Positions 9,395 through 17,952 of a stretch of 40,722 nt of DNA are shown here, piece by piece; the first letter of the stretch is position 1, and every line of letters starts with the position of its first letter. The notes beneath the pieces are model-generated. The model was not told where the DNA came from and ran no database searches. It saw only the letters and a program-made list of their open reading frames with translations. Source of the stretch: Bacteroidales bacterium (lineage in GTDB: Bacteria > Bacteroidota > Bacteroidia > Bacteroidales > PWNQ01); contig JAIPBW010000024.1 of the NCBI GenBank assembly GCA_021738505.1, positions 1 to 40,722 of the forward strand, given 5' to 3'. The translations under genes and the position numbers were made by a program.

Positions 9395-10156
9395 ATGAAT
9401 ACACTAAGAACCAATACTTTTTACCTCTTCCCGGTATTATTTGCCATATTGTTGAATAGTTGCAAGTCGACAGACCAGGATCAAAAGCCGGTTTTTGAGA
9501 ACATCAGCAAAAATCCAAACGCAACCGGGCAGCTTTTGGAAATCAAGGTAGTTGAAGGTCCCGAGCATAATCATCCTTTAATGGCCTTTTGGCTGGAAAG
9601 TAAAGACGGGGACTTCATACAAACATTGTTTGTAGCCCGGTCTATCGGAAAGGGCGTATTTGAACATGGTAAAGCCGAAAAAGGTCAATGGATGCCCGGG
9701 GAAATTCAAAGACCCGCTGCACTTCCAGTCTGGAGTCATCGTCAGCAAAAGAAAAAAAATAAATACGGCAATTATTTACCGACACCAGAAAACCCGATAC
9801 CTGACACCTACACCGGAGCTACACCAAAACAAAGTTTTGTGTTAAAAGTAAGACCCGATAATAGAATAGCCAGCCCTGTTAGAATAAGGATGGAAATCAA
9901 TCAGGCTTTTGATTGGAATGAACACTGGACCAATGACAAATTTCCCGGCGCACAAGAATACAAAAATTCCGCTCAGCCAGCTATTGTTTACGAAGCATTG
10001 ATTAATCCGAAAGTCACGGATTCAACATACACTTTAAAACCTATCGGACACGCGCATTATGCAGGAAAAAACGGTAAAATTTATGAAGACCTATCTACAA
10101 TTACTACAACCCAAAAAATAGTCCGCCGGGTTACCGTTCGTGTGAAAGAAGAATAA
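9395..10156 (+). CDS. Lipoprotein, DUF2271-like
   Basis: A 253-residue lipoprotein: the hydrophobic N-terminus ends in LNSC with Cys23 as lipidation site. The body (MAFWLESKDGDFIQTLFV, later PVWSHRQ and TYTGATPKQSFVLKV) resembles DUF2271 periplasmic proteins, in which a W-I/L-E-D/S-x-x-G strand, a conserved Trp and a T/S-G-A-T motif recur. That match is by eye and moderate. It follows the TonB-dependent receptor after 28 nt, suggesting a shared transcript and a surface or periplasmic job linked to the receptor. A His-rich C-terminal patch (GHAHYAGKNG) is notable and could bind metal, but this is a guess. Confidence 0.7.
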   Translation: MNTLRTNTFYLFPVLFAILLNSCKSTDQDQKPVFENISKNPNATGQLLEIKVVEGPEHNHPLMAFWLESKDGDFIQTLFVARSIGKGVFEHGKAEKGQWMPGEIQRPAALPVWSHRQQKKKNKYGNYLPTPENPIPDTYTGATPKQSFVLKVRPDNRIASPVRIRMEINQAFDWNEHWTNDKFPGAQEYKNSAQPAIVYEALINPKVTDSTYTLKPIGHAHYAGKNGKIYEDLSTITTTQKIVRRVTVRVKEE

Positions 10157-10326
10157 AATCTGAGGAAACAGAAGGAATTAAGTGTTAACCAGCAGAAATA
10201 TTTTAAATAGAATCTGTTCTTTTAATTGGTTATTTATTGATGTGTGCCGGTATTACTTTCGTAATTCGCGCTTCATTTGCTGACCATTTCGTAACGCAGG
10301 CTCCAAAGATCAAATAGGCAGGCAAA

Positions 10327-10977
10327 CTAATCATTAGCTTTTTTCCGTAACATCGGGACGAATTTGAAATACCCATGCTCCTCTCCTTCCAGCGTACCAT
10401 CACTTTGCTTAACAATCGTTTTCATCACCTGCGTATCACTTTCCCCCAGAGGAATAACAAGAGTCCCGCCAACTTTGAGCTGGTCAATTAATTTTTTAGG
10501 TATAACAGGAGCTGCAGCAGTAATGATCATTTTATCAAAGGGGGCAAATGTCGGCAATCCTTCAAATCCGTCACCATAAAATATTTTAACCCGGTAATAA
10601 TTCAATTTGTTTAAAATCTCACGTGCTTTCAAGTAAAGCTTGCGATGCCGCTCTATAGAAAATACTTTAGCCCCCATTTCAGCAAGCACACAAGCCTGAT
10701 AACCCGAGCCTGTTCCTACTTCCAAAATTTTATCTCCTTTCTCAACCTGCAATAATTCCGACTGGAAGGCAACCGTATAGGGCTGGGAAATGGTTTGATC
10801 AGAACCAATAGGAAAAGCTTTGTCTTCGTATGCATGCTCAACAAAAGAAGAATCCATAAATACATGTCGGGGAACCTGCTGCATAGCTTTTAAAACCTTC
10901 TCGTCAGAGATTCCCTTTTCGCGAACCGTTTCAACCAACTTCAGCCGCATCCCTTTATGCCTGTAAGAATCAACCAT
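10327..10977 (-). CDS. pcm: Protein-L-isoaspartate O-methyltransferase
   Basis: A 216-residue cytoplasmic repair enzyme that methylates isoaspartyl residues in damaged proteins using S-adenosylmethionine. The family motif QTISQPYTVA is at 61-70 and the SAM-binding loop ILEVGTGSGYQ at 84-94; later motifs FEGLPTFAPFDKMIITAAA and LKVGGTLVIPLG are also typical. Length is normal for Pcm. It is a single gene, convergent with the lipoprotein gene and divergent from the Gfo/Idh/MocA gene; a minus-strand TAAATTTG box at 11032-11039 may be its -7 element. Confidence 0.93.
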   Translation of the reverse strand: MVDSYRHKGMRLKLVETVREKGISDEKVLKAMQQVPRHVFMDSSFVEHAYEDKAFPIGSDQTISQPYTVAFQSELLQVEKGDKILEVGTGSGYQACVLAEMGAKVFSIERHRKLYLKAREILNKLNYYRVKIFYGDGFEGLPTFAPFDKMIITAAAPVIPKKLIDQLKVGGTLVIPLGESDTQVMKTIVKQSDGTLEGEEHGYFKFVPMLRKKAND

Positions 10978-11055
10978 GGATTATCGTTTTGAAAATGTGA
11001 ATAAAGTCGTTTATATTTTCTGCGAAATTAACAAATTTACCCTGCTAATAAACCA

Positions 11056-11063
11056 TACTTTTG
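11056..11063 (+). promoter_or_regulatory. Probable -7 element (TACTTTTG)
   Basis: TACTTTTG matches the Bacteroidetes -7 box TAnnTTTG and lies 39 nt before the Gfo/Idh/MocA start codon. No TTTG at the -33 distance is present, so the call is tentative. Confidence 0.4.
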
Positions 11064-11101
11064 TTAACACTTACAATAAAAAATAAACAAAAAACAAGCT
11101 G

Positions 11102-12067
11102 ATGAAAATCGGAATATTAGGCGTCGGATACATTGGAAAAATTCATTTAAAATGCCTGAACAACTTACCCAATTTCGAGATTGTCGGCTTTTACGACATT
11201 GATGATATCAGATCAGAACAAATTGCTTCGGAATTCGGGATCAAAAGGTATAAAAATTACCTGAACCTCATTGATGACTCTGAAGCCATCAGTATCCTCA
11301 CGCCAACATCCACGCACTTTGAATATGCAAAGGCAGCCATCACACGCAGCCGTCATGTATTCATCGAAAAGCCTCTGGTTGATGATGCGCATCAGGCAGA
11401 GGAATTGATCAAACTGGCCGAAGAAGCCGAAATCAAAGTACAGGTAGGCCATGTAGAGCGTTTTAATCAGGCCTTTATATCAGTAGAGAAACATTTAGAC
11501 AATCCGATGTTCATTGAGTCGCATCGTCTTTCGGATTTCACCACCCGTGGTCTGGATATCCCTGTCGTCTACGATTTAATGATTCATGATATTGATATCA
11601 TTCTGGGTGTTGTCAATTCTTTTATTAAACGGATCAGTGCCTCAGGAGTTCCGGTAATCAGCAACACACCTGACATTGCAAATGCCCGGATTGAATTTGA
11701 TAATGGAGCCGTTGCTAATTTGACCGCCAGTCGGATTTCAATGAAGAAGATGAGAAAAACACGGTTTTTCCAATCAAACGCTGTAATTAACGTAGACTTT
11801 CTCAGTAAGAAATCGGAGATCATCAAAATGCAAAACAATTCTCTGGAAGAAACTCCCCAACCTCAAAAATCACTTTCCATTCCCGGTATCCATAACAATA
11901 GTTTTAACATTTATGAGCCTGAGATAACGGAAATAAATGCCATTCAAACGGAACTGGAATATTTCTATAAATCTATAAAACAAGATAAGCAGCCATTGGT
12001 CAGCATTAATGATGGATACAATGCTTTATATGTTGCTCAGAAAATCATGGAAAAAATTGAAATATAA
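11102..12067 (+). CDS. Gfo/Idh/MocA family oxidoreductase
   Basis: A 321-residue NAD(P)-dependent sugar or inositol dehydrogenase-type enzyme. The Rossmann motif GVGYIG is at 7-12, EKP at 89-91 (conserved active-site Lys90) and the catalytic-region HDID at 162-165. The phrase VGHVERFNQA is typical of family members acting on nucleotide sugars or related compounds, but substrate cannot be read from the sequence. A terminator at 12133 separates it from the following lipoprotein and sugar transferase genes, though these are all on the same strand and a role in surface polysaccharide precursor synthesis is plausible. Confidence 0.85.
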   Translation: MKIGILGVGYIGKIHLKCLNNLPNFEIVGFYDIDDIRSEQIASEFGIKRYKNYLNLIDDSEAISILTPTSTHFEYAKAAITRSRHVFIEKPLVDDAHQAEELIKLAEEAEIKVQVGHVERFNQAFISVEKHLDNPMFIESHRLSDFTTRGLDIPVVYDLMIHDIDIILGVVNSFIKRISASGVPVISNTPDIANARIEFDNGAVANLTASRISMKKMRKTRFFQSNAVINVDFLSKKSEIIKMQNNSLEETPQPQKSLSIPGIHNNSFNIYEPEITEINAIQTELEYFYKSIKQDKQPLVSINDGYNALYVAQKIMEKIEI

Positions 12068-12132
12068 GGTATGGGGTTAAGTCGTTTTCCAGTTTTTACA
12101 TTATTCCCGAATTAATGCTTATTTTCGCGCCT

Positions 12133-12170
12133 CGCTGCAATAAAAAAAATGATGCAGCGTTTTTGTTTTA
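12133..12170 (+). terminator. Intrinsic terminator after Gfo/Idh/MocA gene
   Basis: CGCTGCA (12133-12139) pairs with TGCAGCG (12153-12159) around an A-rich 13-nt loop and is followed by TTTTTGTTTT. It ends just 20 nt before the next gene. Confidence 0.7.
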
Positions 12171-12190
12171 TTATTTAGATCCAAGAGCGA

Positions 12191-13075
12191 ATGTATATTT
12201 TCAATCGTATAAAAATAATTCTATTTTTTATTTTATTTGCCGGGCTCTGGGGCTGCGAGATCATTGATCCGGAAGACCCTGTGCCAGGTTATATTTATAT
12301 TGAAGACATAGAAACACAAACAACTGCCGGAGAAGGCACAGCCCGGCAGAATTTTTCAGAAGCCTGGGTTTTTCTGGATCAGGACCTTGTCGGTGCTTTT
12401 GAACTCCCCGCACGTATCCCGGTAATTGCTGAAGGGAAACATACGATCGGCGTAAAACCCGGGATTAAAATAAACGGCATCTCTTCTACACGCTCGGGCT
12501 ATCCGTTTGTGGAGCAATATGAAACAGAAGTAGATATCGAAAAAGAAAAAATCGATACGCTTCACCCTAAAACACACTATTTTGACGAAGTCAAGTTTCC
12601 ATGGAACTCTGCCGGTCAGGAGGATTTTGAACAAGGAGGCGTTTCGTTAGATTCCACCAAGGAAAGCGATGTACAAATTATCCGTCAGGGAACTACAGTT
12701 TTCGAGGGCAACCAATCAGGCCTGATAGAACTGGACAGTGCCGGCATGAAATTTCAAATTGAGTCAACTACGCTTTTCCCTTATCCGGGTCAAAATGTCC
12801 CGGTATTTTTGGAATTGCATTATCAGGCAGATAATAGTTTTGTTGTTGGGACTAAACTTTATCTCAACACAGGGAATATTAAACAAAACCCAATTCTAAT
12901 TGTAAGGCCACACAAAGATACCTGGAATAAGATTTATATCAATCTTACTCCTACTCTTACAAGAGAAAACCGAACAACAGAATATCAAATCTATTTTTCA
13001 GGCAATGTTAATCAGGATATGAATAATGCCAAAATCTATTTGGATAACATTAAACTTGTAACGGCCGGAAGTTAA
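12191..13075 (+). CDS. Lipoprotein, unknown function
   Basis: A 294-residue lipoprotein with a strongly hydrophobic N-terminus and lipobox LWGC (Cys22). The rest is beta-rich with no recognised catalytic motif: residues 30-120 read like a carbohydrate-binding or PEGA-like fold (AWVFLDQDLVGAFELPA, then EGKHTIGVKPG), and the second half has a jelly-roll character (FEGNQSGLIELD, KIYLDNIKLVTAG). It stands 9 nt before the polyprenyl glycosylphosphotransferase, so the two are very likely cotranscribed, which hints at a role in the envelope or in polysaccharide assembly. No firm family. Confidence 0.8.
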   Translation: MYIFNRIKIILFFILFAGLWGCEIIDPEDPVPGYIYIEDIETQTTAGEGTARQNFSEAWVFLDQDLVGAFELPARIPVIAEGKHTIGVKPGIKINGISSTRSGYPFVEQYETEVDIEKEKIDTLHPKTHYFDEVKFPWNSAGQEDFEQGGVSLDSTKESDVQIIRQGTTVFEGNQSGLIELDSAGMKFQIESTTLFPYPGQNVPVFLELHYQADNSFVVGTKLYLNTGNIKQNPILIVRPHKDTWNKIYINLTPTLTRENRTTEYQIYFSGNVNQDMNNAKIYLDNIKLVTAGS

Positions 13076-13084
13076 AATAATAAG

Positions 13085-14497
13085 ATGAACAGGAGAATAC
13101 AGGTATTTAAATATGTTTTATCGGACTATATCGCAGCAGCACTTGCATGGGGTATATTTTTTATTTTCCGCAAATACTACGTAGATCCCACGGCATTTTA
13201 TTGGGATGCTGTTTTTAGCGATGACAAATTTTATATTGGTATTTTCCTTATTCCGGCCAGCTGGGTGGTATTTTATGCCCTTGTCGGAACCTACAGAAAG
13301 ATTTACAGAAAATCACGGCTAAAAGAGTTAGGTCAAACACTGCTTACGTCATTTATCGGAATTACGGTTATCTTTTTCTCCCTCATTCTGGATGATATTA
13401 TCATCTCTTATAAAGGCTATTATCAATTTGTCTTAGTACTGTTTTTACTACATTTTGTACTGACATTTACCGGTCGCTTTATACTCTCGTCCATAACTGC
13501 ACATAAGATCCATTCGCGAAAAATCGGATTTCCAACCCTGATCATTGGCTCCAATGGAAATGCAACTAAAATCTATAAAGACATTGAAGCTCAGGAAAAG
13601 TCATCCGGAAATAAGTTTGTAGGCTTCGTCCATGTGAATGGGGCTGACAACTTCATGCTCGAAAAACATCTGCCTCATCTAGGGCATTATCAGGACATAA
13701 AACAGATCATTCAGGATTACGGTATAGAAGAAATCATCATTGCTATTGACCCGGAAGAACATCAGTCCATATTCAAGATCATCACCGAACTACAGGGCAC
13801 CAACGTTGTAATAAAAGTAATCCCGGGTATGTATGATATTTTGCTGGGGTCTGTAAAAATGACGTCTATTTTTCATGCTCCGCTCATTCACATTTATCCG
13901 GATCTAATGCCGGAATGGCAAAAAAGCCTTAAACGAATTATTGATATTGTTGCAAGCATAATAGCTCTGATCGTGTTGCTCCCGGTCTACATTATTACCG
14001 CCGGTATAATTATATCTACTTCTAAAGGTCCGATATTTTACTCCCATGAGCGTATCGGTTTGCATGGAAAGCCGTTTACGATGCATAAATTCCGGTCTAT
14101 GTTTCAGGATGCGGAAAGCAAAGGGCCACAGTTATCATCGGAAAACGATCCGAGGATCACGCCATTCGGGCGTTTTATGCGTCAGGTCAGGCTGGATGAA
14201 ACCCCACAATTCTGGAATGTACTTATCGGAGATATGTCTTTGGTGGGTTATCGTCCGGAACGCCAATATTACATTGACAAAATTATGGAACGGGCTCCCC
14301 ATTACCGTTTGCTGTTTAAAATTAAACCCGGCATTACATCCTGGGGACAAGTGAAATTCGGATATGCTGAAAACGTTGATGAAATGGTTGAAAGACTGAA
14401 ATATGATATCCTCTATTTGGAAAATATGTCGCTGGCAACGGATTTCAAAATCATGATCCACACAATTCTGATTGTGATCATGGGACGCGGAAAATAA
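13085..14497 (+). CDS. Polyprenyl-phosphate sugar-1-phosphate transferase (WcaJ/WbaP-like)
   Basis: A 470-residue membrane enzyme starting exopolysaccharide or O-antigen repeat synthesis by moving a sugar-1-phosphate onto undecaprenyl phosphate. The N-terminal half has four hydrophobic segments and a CoA-binding-like nucleotide domain (PTLIIGSNGNATKIY). The C-terminal bacterial sugar transferase domain begins with KRIIDI at about 282, a re-entrant hydrophobic hairpin, KFRSM at about 335, LDETPQFWNVL at about 370 and SLVGYRPE, all catalytic-core motifs. Full length. No glycosyltransferases follow within the window; instead a repeat array begins 50 nt downstream. Confidence 0.92.
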   Translation: MNRRIQVFKYVLSDYIAAALAWGIFFIFRKYYVDPTAFYWDAVFSDDKFYIGIFLIPASWVVFYALVGTYRKIYRKSRLKELGQTLLTSFIGITVIFFSLILDDIIISYKGYYQFVLVLFLLHFVLTFTGRFILSSITAHKIHSRKIGFPTLIIGSNGNATKIYKDIEAQEKSSGNKFVGFVHVNGADNFMLEKHLPHLGHYQDIKQIIQDYGIEEIIIAIDPEEHQSIFKIITELQGTNVVIKVIPGMYDILLGSVKMTSIFHAPLIHIYPDLMPEWQKSLKRIIDIVASIIALIVLLPVYIITAGIIISTSKGPIFYSHERIGLHGKPFTMHKFRSMFQDAESKGPQLSSENDPRITPFGRFMRQVRLDETPQFWNVLIGDMSLVGYRPERQYYIDKIMERAPHYRLLFKIKPGITSWGQVKFGYAENVDEMVERLKYDILYLENMSLATDFKIMIHTILIVIMGRGK

Positions 14498-14549
14498 GAT
14501 CTCAGAACAATTAAAACCTATCCTCCCCGGAACACTAATTTCAACAATA

Positions 14550-14669
14550 GTCATTTATTGTCATTGGTTGTCATTAGTAGTCATTTGTTGTCATTAATTG
14601 TCATTGATGGTCATTAGTTGTCATTGGTGGTCATTTGTTGTCATTGGTAGTCATTTATAGTCATTTCCT
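14550..14669. repeat. 12-unit tandem repeat, 10-bp period
   Basis: Twelve consecutive units of the form GTCATTNNNN fill exactly 120 bp. The six-base core GTCATT is invariant in all twelve units while the last four bases vary (mostly TT/GG/AG/AA followed by T and T/G/A). The unit is far too short, and lacks spacers, for CRISPR. The constant core with free linker suggests either recent slippage with drift outside the core or selection on a site repeated about once per helical turn. Confidence 0.95.
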
Positions 14670-14723
14670 ATACTTCTGTGTCCGGCTGCCGTCAAATATA
14701 ACCGTCTCAGAAAGCCATGAAGT

Positions 14724-14961
14724 AAATGACTTAGAAATAGTAAAGCAAAATGGATGCGCTAAGCGCAAATGACCTTGGTAAAACAGAGAAAGGTTTCACA
14801 AGGTAAACTACAAATGACATCTGTCGAAGACGGATAAATGACGCGAAGCAAATGACAGATAGGGATAAAAGCAAGAAAACATAATAATGACATTATCAAT
14901 ATTTTGAAAAGGTTAAACATCTGAAACCTCCATGTTTGCCTTAAGCACACAAGCAAATGAC
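14724..14961. repeat. Scattered inverted copies of the array core (AAATGAC)
   Basis: AAATGAC, the complement of GTCATTT, is seen at 14724, 14767, 14812, 14836, 14850 and 14955, with the shorter AATGAC at 14886. Spacing is irregular (14 to about 70 nt). Together with the upstream array this gives direct copies followed by inverted copies of the same motif. Confidence 0.7.
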
Positions 14962-15086
14962 TAAAGTAAAGCTATAGCATGGGGTTCCCCCGCAGATATG
15001 ACGGGATAAACATAGTACCATTAAAATCAATTTAGACATCTGAAACAAGCCTTCAGCACATAATCTGCATATCAAACGTTTTTACC

Positions 15087-15683
15087 TTATAAAACTCCGG
15101 CTTCAATCATCTGCACAATAGTTTCAATGCGCCGATCAAATTCATCATTTTCGGGATCGTATCCTTTTTTAAGATTATAGCCAAACAGTCGTCCTAAACC
15201 TTGCCAAAAGCCGGCCATCAAACGCCCGCGCATATCTTCCAATATTCTATAGGAGGTATGCGAGGTCTCTCTGTCAATTAACTTGATTAAAATTCGACCC
15301 TGGGTAAATTTCAGTTTTTTAAGTTCATCTTCATAGCGTCTTTTGATCTTTTCTTCTACTTTTTTCGCTATTTCTCTACGCTCCCTATATCCATCGGCGC
15401 TATCCAACTTGGCCTCTACTTTCTGAAACTCCATTCCGGCTAATTTCGCATAAGGATAAACTTTTTTTACATGCCTTGCAAGCCGGTAAAACTTTCTTTT
15501 CTCGCGTTTGCTTTCAAATTCCAACGGCGGAAATACAGTAATGGATTCCAAATTGATTATTGCTGTCGTATCTCCGTTTTCTACGTGAGCAGGTACCAGG
15601 TTTTCTCGTCCCCGTTGAGAATATCCCTCAAGCCAGAAAGCGAATAAAAACAAGAATATCAATATTTTCAGGCAATTTTTCAT
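15087..15683 (-). CDS. DUF4294 domain protein
   Basis: A 198-residue protein with an N-terminal signal peptide (cleavage expected near GYSQ, about residue 23) and the DUF4294 region (about 45-190: LESITVFPP, KRKFYRLARHVKKVYPYAKLA, LIDRETSHTSYRILEDMRG). The family is typical of Bacteroidetes and has no assigned function; the conserved RET-S/G motif and charged helices suggest an exported or periplasmic protein. It is downstream of clpX on the same strand but separated from it by the terminator at 15882-15916. Confidence 0.82.
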   Translation of the reverse strand: MKNCLKILIFLFLFAFWLEGYSQRGRENLVPAHVENGDTTAIINLESITVFPPLEFESKREKRKFYRLARHVKKVYPYAKLAGMEFQKVEAKLDSADGYRERREIAKKVEEKIKRRYEDELKKLKFTQGRILIKLIDRETSHTSYRILEDMRGRLMAGFWQGLGRLFGYNLKKGYDPENDEFDRRIETIVQMIEAGVL

Positions 15684-15881
15684 TCAACAGTACCTTCTTC
15701 TTTTAAAACGAAAATTAATGTTTACTAATTATTTTTCTGATTAATATGTCGAAAATTATGCCAATATTACAAAAAATATCAATAAAATTATTAGGGCCCG
15801 AATAAACATTTAGATGCATTTTTTCACCAGCATAAACCCGACAATAATCTATGTCTATTAATTGCCAAAGGCATTATGCCA

Positions 15882-15916
15882 CAAAAAAACGTCCGGAACT
15901 ATTACATTCCGGACGT
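15882..15916 (-). terminator. Intrinsic terminator of tig-clpP-clpX
   Basis: ACGTCCGGAA (15889-15898) and TTCCGGACGT (15907-15916) form a perfect 10-bp stem with an 8-nt loop. On the minus strand it is followed by a run of seven T, 30 nt after the clpX stop. Confidence 0.9.
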
Positions 15917-15945
15917 CTTGAATTATAAAACATTTTAAAATTTGC

Positions 15946-17205
15946 TTAAGCCACCTTGAGTTTAGCAATATTGGTTTTTTCCAATTGCTTATGCACGTAG
16001 TCAATGTCCACGCGTAATTCGCGTTGCTTATCAGATTTTTGAGAAGGCATGTCAAACATGGCATCATTGAGAATGGCTTCTAACATAGAACGCAATCCAC
16101 GAGCTCCCAATCCATATTCTATCGCTTTATCCGCAATAAAATCATAAACTCCTTCTTCAAAAGTAAGTTTAATATTATCCAGTTCAAACAAATAAATAAA
16201 TTGCTTGATGACTGAATTTTTGGGCTCGACCAGAATTTGCTTCAGTGTTTCTTTATCCAATGGGTTCATAAAACTAACCACCGGCAAACGACCGACAATC
16301 TCTGGTATCAGACCGAAACTTTTCAGGTCTTGCGGGGCCACATACTGCAACAGATTTTTTGTATCAATAGCTTCTTTTTGATCTTCCGCTTTAGCAAATC
16401 CAATTACATTGGTGCGCAGGCGGTCAGCAATTTTTCTTTCAATACCGTCGAAAGCGCCACCGGCGATAAACATTATATTTTCGGTATTGACTTTTACCAT
16501 CTTTTGTTCCGGATGTTTTCGTCCACCTTCGGGCGGTACATTCACCGTTGTTCCTTCGAGCAACTTCAGCAGTGCTTGTTGCACGCCTTCTCCGGAAACA
16601 TCACGTGTAATCGATGGATTATCACTTTTACGGGCAATTTTATCGATCTCGTCAATAAAAACAATACCTTTCTCTGCTTTTTCCGGCTCATAATTAGAAG
16701 CTTGCAACAGGCGGGAAAGAATACTTTCCACATCTTCACCCACATATCCGGCTTCGGTAAGAACCGTAGCATCCGCTATACAAAAGGGAACCTCCAACAT
16801 CTTAGCTATAGTGCGCGCCATCAACGTTTTGCCGGTCCCTGTTTCTCCTACAAGAATAATATTGGATTTTTCAATTTCCACATCCGAGTCGGATTCCTTA
16901 TTATTTTTCTTGCTCAGCTCAATAACCCGCTTATAATGGTTATAAACAGCTACGGATAACACACGCTTCGCCTGCTCCTGCCCGATAACATACTGGTCAA
17001 GATATCCTTTGATCTCATGAGGACTTTTGAGCGTTAATGAACCGGTATCATCAACTTTATCACTGCTCACTTCTTCCTGTACAATCTCATATGCCTGGTC
17101 CACGCAATAATCACAAATCTGTCCCTCTATGCCGGAGATCAGCATATTGACATCTTTGCGCTCTCTGCCACAAAATGAACAATGTTCACTATTTTTTTTG
17201 GCCAT
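15946..17205 (-). CDS. clpX: ATP-dependent Clp protease ATP-binding subunit ClpX
   Basis: A 419-residue AAA+ unfoldase that feeds substrates to ClpP. The N-terminal zinc-binding domain uses Cys9, Cys12, Cys31 and Cys34. Walker A reads GETGTGKT (120-127) where many ClpX have GPTGSGKT, Walker B IVFIDEID (181-188), and the pore loop GYVG is at 153-156; the RPP loop and C-terminal small domain are complete. It is third in the tig-clpP-clpX operon, 46 nt after clpP. Confidence 0.97.
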   Translation of the reverse strand: MAKKNSEHCSFCGRERKDVNMLISGIEGQICDYCVDQAYEIVQEEVSSDKVDDTGSLTLKSPHEIKGYLDQYVIGQEQAKRVLSVAVYNHYKRVIELSKKNNKESDSDVEIEKSNIILVGETGTGKTLMARTIAKMLEVPFCIADATVLTEAGYVGEDVESILSRLLQASNYEPEKAEKGIVFIDEIDKIARKSDNPSITRDVSGEGVQQALLKLLEGTTVNVPPEGGRKHPEQKMVKVNTENIMFIAGGAFDGIERKIADRLRTNVIGFAKAEDQKEAIDTKNLLQYVAPQDLKSFGLIPEIVGRLPVVSFMNPLDKETLKQILVEPKNSVIKQFIYLFELDNIKLTFEEGVYDFIADKAIEYGLGARGLRSMLEAILNDAMFDMPSQKSDKQRELRVDIDYVHKQLEKTNIAKLKVA

Positions 17206-17251
17206 AAATTAATTCTGAATATTTCAAGCGGAAGTTTTATGATTCCACTAA

Positions 17252-17950
17252 TTATTTCTCGTCGCTTTTCTTATTACTCCTGTTCAGGACTTCGTCAATC
17301 ATACCATATTCCTTGGCTTCTTCAGCAGTCATCCAGTAATCCCTGTCGGAGTCTTTTTCAATTTTCTCATAAGACTGACCGGAATGCTTGGAGATGATTT
17401 CGTAAAGCTCCCGCTTCATTTTCAAAATCTCCCGGGCTGTAATCTCGATATCTGAAGCTTGTCCCTGTGCGCCGCCCATCGGTTGATGGATCAACACTCT
17501 GGAGTGAGGCAATGCTGTTCTTTTGCCTTCGGTTCCGGAACATGAAATCACAGATCCCATGGAAGCTGCCATGCCTGTGATGATCGTTGCAACGTCCGGA
17601 GCAATATATTGCATAGTATCATAGATACCAAGGCCTGCATAGACAGAGCCCCCCGGAGTATTCAAATAAACCTGAATATCTTTGCTGGAATCCGTAGACT
17701 CCAGGAATAACATCTGAGCCTGAATAATATTAGCTACAGTATCGTCAATAGGTACTCCCAAAAAGATAATGCGGTCCATCATCAAACGGGAAAATACATC
17801 CATCTGGGCTACGTTCATCTGCCGCTCTTCAATAATCGTCGGATTTATATATCCGGAGACAGCTGATGAATATTGATCATAAGCCAGACTGCTAATGCCT
17901 TTATGTTTTACGGCATAATTGCGAAATTCGTTGTTATTGGTATTGCTCAT
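17252..17950 (-). CDS. clpP: ATP-dependent Clp protease proteolytic subunit ClpP
   Basis: A 232-residue serine peptidase forming the tetradecameric chamber of ClpXP. The catalytic triad is Ser130 (GMAASMGS), His155 (RVLIHQPMGG) and Asp204 (SDRDYWM), with the spacing of E. coli ClpP. The N-terminal 35-40 residues are longer than the mature enzyme and probably a propeptide. The gene begins 2 nt after the trigger factor stop, so translational coupling is likely. Confidence 0.97.
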   Translation of the reverse strand: MSNTNNNEFRNYAVKHKGISSLAYDQYSSAVSGYINPTIIEERQMNVAQMDVFSRLMMDRIIFLGVPIDDTVANIIQAQMLFLESTDSSKDIQVYLNTPGGSVYAGLGIYDTMQYIAPDVATIITGMAASMGSVISCSGTEGKRTALPHSRVLIHQPMGGAQGQASDIEITAREILKMKRELYEIISKHSGQSYEKIEKDSDRDYWMTAEEAKEYGMIDEVLNRSNKKSDEK

Positions 17951-17952
17951 AA

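Larger units (their letters stand above)
14498..15086. other. Non-coding region rich in GTCATT / AATGAC words
   Basis: A 589-nt gap with no credible gene. Its left part is the 10-bp tandem array (14550-14669). The right part carries AAATGAC, the reverse complement of the array core, at least six times, plus an internal duplication: 14913-14927 and 15032-15046 match at 14 of 15 positions and each is followed by GCCTTxAGCACA. A 27-nt segment at 14987-15013 recurs at 26510-26536. Confidence 0.75.

Noticed and set aside
14550-14669. CRISPR array
   Set aside because: Repeat is 10 bp with no spacers and no cas genes; it is a simple tandem array.
16237-16959. 240-codon plus-strand frame antisense to clpX
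   Set aside because: It lies inside the well-supported clpX gene and has no family character; a shadow frame.
17041-17205. Reading the variant ClpX Walker A (GETGTGKT) as a defect
   Set aside because: The residues that bind phosphate and Mg (Lys and following Thr) are intact, so it is a normal variant.
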